In this document: one piece after another, positions 6,911 to 13,217 of the stretch
How the letters are laid out: every line of letters starts with the position of its first letter
Numbering within the stretch: the stretch's first letter is position 1
Source: SLJM01 sp964415785
GTDB taxonomy: Bacteria > Myxococcota_A > Bradymonadia > Bradymonadales > Bradymonadaceae
Assembly: GCA_964415785.1 (NCBI GenBank)
Contig: CAYQBU010000052.1
Location: forward strand, 1-21,157
DNA length: 21,157 nt
Direction: 5' to 3'
Translations under genes and position numbers: made by a program
Notes under the pieces: generated by a model
Database searches by the model: none
What the model was told of the DNA's origin: nothing
What the model saw: only the letters and a program-made list of their open reading frames with translations

Positions 6911-7539
6911 GCGTTCAGACGATCCGCCAGGATATTGTCAACATCCCCAACCTTCTCACCCTCTTTCGGATCGCCCTGATCCCGGTGGTCGCCCTCTTCA
7001 TCTACTGGGGCGATCCCCTCAGTTGCATCATCGCCGTGCTCCTCTTCTGGGTTGCCGGCGTCACCGACTGGTTTGACGGCTACATCGCCCGTCGTCAGGG
7101 CCTGGTGAGCATGACCGGCAAATTCCTCGACCCCCTGGCCGATAAATTGCTGGTCCTGACCTGTCTCATCACCCTCATCCCCATGGGCCGATTACCGGCC
7201 TGGATCGTGGTGATCATCGTCGCTCGCGAGGTGTCGGTGACCGCTCTTCGCGCCCTCGCCTCCAGCGAGGGAATGGTCATCAGCGCCGGTGAAGGCGGCA
7301 AGCTCAAGACCGCCTTCCAGATGACGGGACTTCTGGGACTGATCATCCACTTTAGTTATCAGGTCAACTATTACGGCTATGAGATGACCGTCAACTTTCA
7401 CCAGGTCGGCTTCTATCTTTTGCTGATCAGCGTCTTCTTCGGGCTCTGGAGCGCGTGGCAATACTTCTACGACTTCCTCCAGGCCATTGGCCGCCGCAAT
7501 CAGCCGCCAACCAACGCTCCGGGTACTCCGAGCCAGTGA
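6907..7539 (+). CDS. pgsA: CDP-diacylglycerol--glycerol-3-phosphate 3-phosphatidyltransferase
   Basis: This inner-membrane enzyme makes phosphatidylglycerophosphate, the first committed step to phosphatidylglycerol and cardiolipin. The 210-residue product has the CDP-alcohol phosphotransferase signature D-G-x2-A-R-x8-G-x3-D-x3-D at Asp57-Gly58, Ala61-Arg62, Gly71, Asp75 and Asp79, preceded by Asp54. Several hydrophobic membrane helices lie around it (for example 22-34, 39-52, 81-92). The N-terminal NIPNLLTLFRI is typical of PgsA. It starts with GTG at 6907, overlapping the preceding stop by 4 bases (GTGA), with AGGAG at 6897-6901. Phosphatidylserine synthase and cardiolipin synthase share the signature, but length and N-terminus favour PgsA. 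Confidence 0.93.
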   Translation: MSVQTIRQDIVNIPNLLTLFRIALIPVVALFIYWGDPLSCIIAVLLFWVAGVTDWFDGYIARRQGLVSMTGKFLDPLADKLLVLTCLITLIPMGRLPAWIVVIIVAREVSVTALRALASSEGMVISAGEGGKLKTAFQMTGLLGLIIHFSYQVNYYGYEMTVNFHQVGFYLLLISVFFGLWSAWQYFYDFLQAIGRRNQPPTNAPGTPSQ

Positions 7540-7554
7540 TTTTGACCCGTTGAC

Positions 7555-7611
7555 GCCGGTGCTGGTCGACGATCTCTATGCTGTCTTCAACCTCGTCGAC
7601 CAGTCCCCGGC
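7555..7611. terminator. Inverted repeat between convergent pgsA and DUF58 genes
   Basis: CTGGTCGACGA (7562-7572) is an exact 11-bp inverted repeat of TCGTCGACCAG (7593-7603). The stem can extend through GCCGG (7555-7559) and CCGGC (7607-7611). The 20-base loop and the lack of a T tract make it unlike a classical intrinsic terminator. Its position in the 103-bp gap between two converging stop codons suggests it ends or protects both transcripts. Confidence 0.55.
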
Positions 7612-7642
7612 CTCAATCACTCATCTTCACTGTCTCCGAGTA

Positions 7643-9244
7643 CTAGACATTTCGCCGCCACGAGATCTGTGGCCCCCACCAGATCACCTCTGTGTCCAGG
7701 GCCTCCAACTGGTGGGCCACTTCTCGCCGGGCGGTGGCCTCTTCGCCTCGAAACAGGTCGGCGATCAGTCCCTCGCGCATCCCCTCCACCCACTTCAACG
7801 ACCGATAATCAGGGCTAAAGGGCACCAGCCACCGGACTTCAATACCCCGGCTTCGCGCCACCCTAATCGGCTGCCTCAAGGGCTCCACATCGCGCACCCC
7901 ACAGAGATCGCTGATCACGCTCAACCGGTCCGCGCTCCGTCGCCCAAGAGCTCCCCTCTTGATCACCTCCACCAATCCCCACTCCTTGGCTCCGGCCCTC
8001 AACTCCGACGGCGGTGCCGGCGCCATACCTCGATGGCGCCAGAATCGCCGCACTCGATTCGGTCGCTCCCCATACACCCCATAGCCGGCCTCCGCCCCCG
8101 GTCCGCGCCTGCGCTCTCGACGCTCCACAGCACGGAGCCATCGATCCAGCAGCGCCTCATCGACGTTGCCCGACGCCTCTCGAAAATTGAGGCGTTCCTG
8201 AACGCGCAGATAGTCGGCCGTCGCCGCCACCAGGGCCTCGTCGTCCAGTGCCGTGCGCTCCCGATCGACGGGGTAGCGAAGTTCTACCAGATGACGACCG
8301 ATTCGCTTCAACTGCTGACGGCCGCGCCCCCACTCCACCCCCCCGTAGATGTCGTGATCAAAACTCCATAGGCCGACCTCGCGCCCCTCGTCGAGCCAGG
8401 CCTGACTCCACCGATGAGCGATCTCGACGGCCTGGTCAAATTTACTCTCTCCCACCGCCCCGACCTTCATGGACGTCGAGATATCGATGGCGATGGCCTC
8501 TCGTCGCCCCTCTTCGATCTCGTAGTCACGGCTGATCAACCGTTGCTGGCGCATCGTCGCCTTCCAGGCGATCGAACGCAGTGAATCGCCGGGCTGGTAG
8601 TCGCGAAGCTCTCGAAAATCCATGCCATCGGCACCGGCTCGCGACCAGCGTGCCTCGCTTTCCCGACGCGACCCGCCTCCCCCAAGGCGCTCTGCTCGCC
8701 TGGAGCTGCTCGCCGAGGGCCTGCACTCCACCACCTCGATGCAATCGATATAATCTCCCGATTCCAACAGGCCCAGTGCGTCGCCCACCGCGATGTCGAC
8801 GCCCTGAATGCTTCCCCGACCCACGCCCCGCGCCAGCATCTCCATGACCACCCCCTTGGCCTGTTGCCCGTCGATCTTCAGCCCTCGCTCACCGACCTCC
8901 TGGACCTCGACCTCCAGCGATCCCTCAACCCGGGGCGACCAGGCGCTGATCCTCAGATCGACCTCGGAGTGATTGCTCAGCCAACACGTCACCGCGCGGC
9001 GCTGCCCGACCCTCAAGACCCCCGACGTCTCTCCTCCGCCAGGCTCCTCTATCCGACAACTGACGCGTCGCTGATCGGCGACCCAGGACCCATTGAGCAC
9101 CGTCCAGGCTCCGCGAATCAATAGCCCCAGCGGCACCATCGCCAGCCCCACCAACACCGGCTGATGCGCCAATGCCCCCACCACCAGGCACAGAGCTCCG
9201 CAGACAAAGAGCCAGCGGCCCCGCTTTGTGAGGTAGGGATTCAA
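7643..9244 (-). CDS. DUF58 / von Willebrand factor A-like membrane protein
   Basis: DUF58 proteins are membrane-anchored vWA-like proteins that usually accompany MoxR ATPases; their molecular role is poorly known. The 533-residue product has two N-terminal membrane segments (about 9-26 and 28-45), then a beta-rich region. The DUF58 signature (DFRELRDYQPGDSLRSIAWK, 209-228) is followed by a MIDAS-type metal site DISTSM (254-259) opening the vWA-like domain. The C-terminal third contains an Arg-rich insertion (about 365-400) before the closing vWA strands. The ATG overlaps the end of the MoxR gene by 4 bp (9241-9244), so the two are coupled. It is the last gene of the minus-strand series; a large inverted repeat follows its stop. 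Confidence 0.88.
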   Translation of the reverse strand: MNPYLTKRGRWLFVCGALCLVVGALAHQPVLVGLAMVPLGLLIRGAWTVLNGSWVADQRRVSCRIEEPGGGETSGVLRVGQRRAVTCWLSNHSEVDLRISAWSPRVEGSLEVEVQEVGERGLKIDGQQAKGVVMEMLARGVGRGSIQGVDIAVGDALGLLESGDYIDCIEVVECRPSASSSRRAERLGGGGSRRESEARWSRAGADGMDFRELRDYQPGDSLRSIAWKATMRQQRLISRDYEIEEGRREAIAIDISTSMKVGAVGESKFDQAVEIAHRWSQAWLDEGREVGLWSFDHDIYGGVEWGRGRQQLKRIGRHLVELRYPVDRERTALDDEALVAATADYLRVQERLNFREASGNVDEALLDRWLRAVERRERRRGPGAEAGYGVYGERPNRVRRFWRHRGMAPAPPSELRAGAKEWGLVEVIKRGALGRRSADRLSVISDLCGVRDVEPLRQPIRVARSRGIEVRWLVPFSPDYRSLKWVEGMREGLIADLFRGEEATARREVAHQLEALDTEVIWWGPQISWRRNV

Positions 9245-10251
9245 CCTCGCTCCCTCCCCGTCTTGGCATAGGACACTTTCTTCAGCGCCCGCCCCACGAC
9301 CTCCTCCTGACTCAACCCCTCCAACTCCGCATCCCGATGCAGGACCAAGCGATGGGCCAATACGGGCGCGGCAAAGACGCGAATATCATCGGGCAAAACG
9401 TAGCCCCTTCCCCGCAACAAAGCATGCGCCTGAGCAACCCGAAGCAGCGCCAGCGTCGCCCTCGGCGACGCCCCAAGGGTCGTGTCGCGATCCACCCGTG
9501 TGCGCCTGACCAGCCCCACGATATACTCTATCAACTCCTCTTCGACGTGGACCTTCTCCACCCAGGCCGCCATCTCCACGACCTCCGAGGCCTTCACCGA
9601 TTGCTCCGGCATCGGCACCCGCTGGCGATGGCGCCTCAACACTTCCATTTCCTGTTCCTGCGACGGATAGCCCAGACGAAGCTTCATCAAAAACCGATCC
9701 AATTGCGCTTCCGGCAATGGATATACCCCTTGCTGCTCCACCGGGTTCTGAGTGGCCAGCACCATAAAGGGCTCGGGCAGTTCCATCGTCTCCCCCTCAA
9801 TCGTCACCTGCCGCTCCTGCATCGCCTCCAGCAACGCCGCCTGGGTTTTTGCCGGAGCGCGATTGATCTCGTCGCCGAGCACGATATTGGCAAAGACGGG
9901 CCCCCGCCTCAGCTCAAAACGCTGCTGCTGAAGATCGGGCACGAAATTCCCCGTAATATCCGCCGGCAGTAGATCGGGGGTAAATTGAATCCGGCGAAAG
10001 CGAGCCCCCAACGTCGCCGCAAAGGCGCGACATAGCGTCGTCTTCGCCACCCCTGGTACCCCCTCCATGAGGATATGGCCCCCGGAGAGCATGGCCACCA
10101 ACAGGGCATCGACCACCTCTGGTGAGCCCACGTAGACCTCACTGACCTGCGCTCGAATCTCATCGCAGGCCTCTCGGATCGTGGCCAACTCCTCATCGCC
10201 GATGGCCTGATCCTCGTCCTGGACGCTGAATTTCGTTGAAGTATCGCTCAT
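9241..10251 (-). CDS. MoxR-family AAA+ ATPase
   Basis: MoxR ATPases are thought to act as chaperones that mature or insert partner proteins, often with vWA or DUF58 domains encoded beside them. The 336-residue product has Walker A GVPGVAKTT (64-72), Walker B NIVLGDEIN (122-130), sensor 1 in ATQNP (166-170), the MoxR-typical PLPEAQLDRF (178-187, putative arginine finger), and a C-terminal lid domain with GASPRA. No membrane segment is present, so it is cytoplasmic. AAGGA lies about 5 bases before the ATG. Its first 59 bases overlap the end of the DUF4350-type gene and its last 4 overlap the DUF58 start, tying it to both. The family call is firm; its client is inferred to be one or more of the neighbouring membrane proteins. 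Confidence 0.95.
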   Translation of the reverse strand: MSDTSTKFSVQDEDQAIGDEELATIREACDEIRAQVSEVYVGSPEVVDALLVAMLSGGHILMEGVPGVAKTTLCRAFAATLGARFRRIQFTPDLLPADITGNFVPDLQQQRFELRRGPVFANIVLGDEINRAPAKTQAALLEAMQERQVTIEGETMELPEPFMVLATQNPVEQQGVYPLPEAQLDRFLMKLRLGYPSQEQEMEVLRRHRQRVPMPEQSVKASEVVEMAAWVEKVHVEEELIEYIVGLVRRTRVDRDTTLGASPRATLALLRVAQAHALLRGRGYVLPDDIRVFAAPVLAHRLVLHRDAELEGLSQEEVVGRALKKVSYAKTGRERG

Positions 10252-11545
10252 AGGCTTCCTTTTTTCCCATCCACTGAATCACTTTTTCGATGCGTCTTAC
10301 CAACCGGTCAAATTGAGCCCCCGTCACACTGGGGTCACTCTCCACAAAAATCGCCTCTCGCCGGGGCACGTCATCCAACGCCTCAAATAGGGCATGGACC
10401 TCGCGTGTCTTCTTCTCTCGCTCCGAGCCCACGGCCGACATATAACGGGCCACCACCGCCCCGGCGATCGCTTCTGGCTCGCCGTTCAGCCCGATATCCT
10501 CGACTTCCTCGTGCCAAAACCCCTCGAAGACCTCCTTGAGCAAAGCCGCCGTCAGCGCATAATTGACCCGCTTTTTCCCGCCACAAAACCGCTCCATATT
10601 CCAGTCGTACTCCGTCATCGGCGGTGAGATATCTGTGATGCGCGCGTCCATCAGCGCCGACATCGGATCGGGGCGCCGCCACCGAAACCAGCTCCCCAGG
10701 TAGATGACCCCGCCAAAACTCAAGAAGAGCACCACCCAGATCATCCAGGGGGTCTCCGGCAGTTCTCGAAAGACCTCCTGCACCCGCCGATTCCACTCCT
10801 CCACCATCCCGGATTCTTCCCCCTCCCCATAGCGCCCCTCAACCTCGAAAGCGCCACTGAACATCATTCCTCGACATCCTCCCTCTTCGCATAGATAGTT
10901 CAGCGTATTTTGGGCCAGTCGTTCATTGTCGGCGACCCCCATCATCCCGTTGATAAACAGCCCTGGATCGGCGATCACCACCGCTCGCCCCTCGCCCAAA
11001 ATCATGTCATAAATCAGCCCCCCACCCCGGTCATACCCAATGACCGCGCCACCCTCGTGCTCCAGCACCGCGGGAAAATTAGCTACCACCTCTTCTACCC
11101 CTGTGATCAGGGGGTGCTGACCGCTGACCTCAAAGATCGGCCACCCTCTCTCGCCCTGAACAAAGGCGCTATGGGGCAGTCCCTCCTCGTCTGGCTCACT
11201 GCGCTCGATCCCCAGTCGCTGCAACCACTCCCCGGAGGCCCCGAAATCATCCAGCCAGAGCAGACGCCCTCCATCGCTTACAAAGGCCGCCAATTCTTGG
11301 ACATCTATGGGGTGGTCGGGGTATACAACGACCAGGACATCGTCGCTGTCGATGGTACCCCAATCCAGGCGCTGACCGACCTCCAACTCCAGACCCTGGG
11401 CTGCCGCCATTGATAGCCAGTTCGAATAGCCCTCCCACCCCGTATCCTCTCCCTGATAGGGATTGGCCCACGCCCACGCGCTGCTCAAGAGCAGCGCCAC
11501 CACCATCGCCATCGCCATCCATCGCCGGCTACTGAAGGGGCTCAT
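10193..11545 (-). CDS. DUF4350-type membrane protein
   Basis: DUF4350 proteins are membrane proteins of unknown function found with MoxR, DUF58 and DUF4129 genes. From the ATG at 11545 the product is 450 residues, with a signal peptide (MAMAMVVALLLSSAWAWA, about 10-27). The periplasmic domain opens with the DUF4350-like pattern DVLVVVYP...DVQELAAFVSDGGRLLWLDD (about 69-100), resembling the glutamine-amidotransferase-like fold of the family. One membrane helix follows (WMIWVVLFLSFGGVIYLGSW, about 261-283), then a ~165-residue helical cytoplasmic tail. The start is supported by AGGAGG (complement of 11551-11556) five bases before the ATG; the frame is open 32 codons further upstream without signal-peptide character. 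It overlaps the Ig-like protein gene by 17 bp and moxR by 59 bp. The DUF4350 call rests on the GGRLL pattern, topology and neighbours. Confidence 0.75.
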   Translation of the reverse strand: MSPFSSRRWMAMAMVVALLLSSAWAWANPYQGEDTGWEGYSNWLSMAAAQGLELEVGQRLDWGTIDSDDVLVVVYPDHPIDVQELAAFVSDGGRLLWLDDFGASGEWLQRLGIERSEPDEEGLPHSAFVQGERGWPIFEVSGQHPLITGVEEVVANFPAVLEHEGGAVIGYDRGGGLIYDMILGEGRAVVIADPGLFINGMMGVADNERLAQNTLNYLCEEGGCRGMMFSGAFEVEGRYGEGEESGMVEEWNRRVQEVFRELPETPWMIWVVLFLSFGGVIYLGSWFRWRRPDPMSALMDARITDISPPMTEYDWNMERFCGGKKRVNYALTAALLKEVFEGFWHEEVEDIGLNGEPEAIAGAVVARYMSAVGSEREKKTREVHALFEALDDVPRREAIFVESDPSVTGAQFDRLVRRIEKVIQWMGKKEAYERYFNEIQRPGRGSGHRR

Positions 11546-13217
11546 CGCGCCCTCCTGTTCCGTTCGTATGCTCGTTTTGGACGATGGCTTCGATGATCCC
11601 GTGGACCTCTTTGACCACTTCTTCGTCGTATTCCTGACCACTAAAATTGGTCTCTTCTACGACGGCGATTAACCGCTCCATGCGCTCCCGCTGAGCTTTT
11701 TCGACGCTCCCATTCAACAGCACCTTGCCCATCTCACGCGGCGTCTTTTTCCCCCATTGATCGGGCTTTCCGATGCGCCGAACGAGTTCGCGATAGCGAT
11801 GCCGGACCTCTATAGGGATAGGGCGCATGCGCACTCGCCATCGACGCATCGGTGGTGCTTCTTCTACCTCGCGTCGAACCCCCATATAGCCGGGCGCCTG
11901 GGCCTCAATCGTCACCGGCCACTCCAACTTCTCGGACCGAAGGATTTGCCGACCACCATCGATGGGCTGGCTCTCACCGTTAACCCATAGCGCCGCGTCC
12001 TCCACCGGCTCTGCCCGCCAGTCATCCCATAACTCGACGATCCAGCTCTTCTCCCCAACTTTTTCCCCATCGCTGGACGCCACAGGGGGGTTAGAATGCG
12101 AGCTCTCCATTTCTTCGATATCTTCTTCTTTCGGCGAGCGATCTCGCCCGCTCAGCTCCAACCTGGCCAACGCCCGGATCGTCTGGCCTCCCCCCAACAA
12201 CAGCCCCGCCAGCAGTACCAACCAGGCGAACCCTCGAAGCCAGCGATCTCCAGTGGCTTGACGGGCCTCGTAGACATCGCCCTCCCAGACGATCTCCTCG
12301 CCTTCCTCCAGGGGAATACGGATTCGACTTTGGTAGATCCCGTCGTCGAACTCCGACTCTTCAAATAGCGCTTGAACCTCCCCCACAGAATTGCTCTCCA
12401 CCTCTTTCTGTAGTGAATTCCCCTCGCCATTCCATTCCAATATCGCCCTCACGCCTTCAACCCCCTTGGCTCCATCGCTGATCCTCGCGCTCAAATAGAC
12501 CCCCCGGCGGTGGCGCTCGAAAACGTCCTCCACTTCCCCATCCACCGACAGCTCTTCGTAGATGTGAAGACGTTCATCGGCCCTTGACGGTCCTGAGCCC
12601 TGTCCGCCTTCGACCTCCACGCTCACCCGACGCTCTCCGGCCTCCACATAGGGGCTTAGATCGAATTGGCCGCGTCCTCGGCGATCGAGCTCCACCGAGG
12701 CCACCTCCGACCCATCGACCAGCACCGTCGCATAGCCGGGTAATCCGATGCCCTCGATCGTGGCCTGCGTCTGGAGCAGCATTGGCGATTGTCCGGCAAT
12801 CCCCCATGCGGGAACGCTCAAGCTGACCTCCGCCGGGCGCTCCTCCAACTCCAACTCCACACTCCGCTGCGCCCCTTCCAGGTGATGGGATCCTGCAAAT
12901 CTTCCCTCCAGGCGATGTTTTCCCCCCTGTCCCTCCATGATCGCCTCTGCACGCCCGAAAAAGTCCGTATACTCTCGGACTTCCCCCACCGTGCCATCTT
13001 CGCCCTCCAACCGAAATGAGACCGCTCTCTGGGGCAACGGCTCGCCTACATCATCCACCAATTGGGCCTCCACCCAAACCATGGTCCCCAGCGGTTGAAC
13101 GTCCCACCTCAACTGTGACTCACCGCGAATGCTGACTTCCAACCCCACAGCCGTCGATGAAAGCCCGATCACCGCCACCATCGTCGCCCCCATGACCGCC
13201 GCCAGCGCCGACCTCAT
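11529..13217 (-). CDS. Ig-like periplasmic protein with transmembrane helix and DUF4129-like C-terminal domain
   Basis: From the ATG at 13217 this is a 562-residue protein with a signal peptide (MRSALAAVMGATMVAVIGLS and onward). The periplasmic part (about 28-325) looks like several Ig-like or transthyretin-like beta domains (for example GLPGYATVLVDGSEVASVEL). One membrane helix (about 327-343) follows. The cytoplasmic part has a charged linker, a carboxypeptidase-regulatory/PEGA-like beta segment (about 395-470) and a final helical domain (about 471-546). The last domain matches the DUF4129 pattern: RHRYRELVRRIGK, KKTPREMGKVL, then a Y-containing segment (GQEYDEEVVKEV). DUF4129 proteins commonly sit beside MoxR/DUF58/DUF4350 genes, and Ig-like N-termini recall BatD. 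GGAGGAG lies just before the start, and its ATG overlaps the TPR gene stop by 4 bp. Domain names are my reading without a profile search. Confidence 0.7.
   Translation of the reverse strand: MRSALAAVMGATMVAVIGLSSTAVGLEVSIRGESQLRWDVQPLGTMVWVEAQLVDDVGEPLPQRAVSFRLEGEDGTVGEVREYTDFFGRAEAIMEGQGGKHRLEGRFAGSHHLEGAQRSVELELEERPAEVSLSVPAWGIAGQSPMLLQTQATIEGIGLPGYATVLVDGSEVASVELDRRGRGQFDLSPYVEAGERRVSVEVEGGQGSGPSRADERLHIYEELSVDGEVEDVFERHRRGVYLSARISDGAKGVEGVRAILEWNGEGNSLQKEVESNSVGEVQALFEESEFDDGIYQSRIRIPLEEGEEIVWEGDVYEARQATGDRWLRGFAWLVLLAGLLLGGGQTIRALARLELSGRDRSPKEEDIEEMESSHSNPPVASSDGEKVGEKSWIVELWDDWRAEPVEDAALWVNGESQPIDGGRQILRSEKLEWPVTIEAQAPGYMGVRREVEEAPPMRRWRVRMRPIPIEVRHRYRELVRRIGKPDQWGKKTPREMGKVLLNGSVEKAQRERMERLIAVVEETNFSGQEYDEEVVKEVHGIIEAIVQNEHTNGTGGRDEPLQ

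Noticed and set aside
7487..8371. 294-codon + frame opposite the DUF58 gene.
   Set aside because: It overlaps the end of pgsA and runs antisense to a DUF58 protein with clear motifs; its Pro/Ser/His/Arg-rich product looks like shadow coding.
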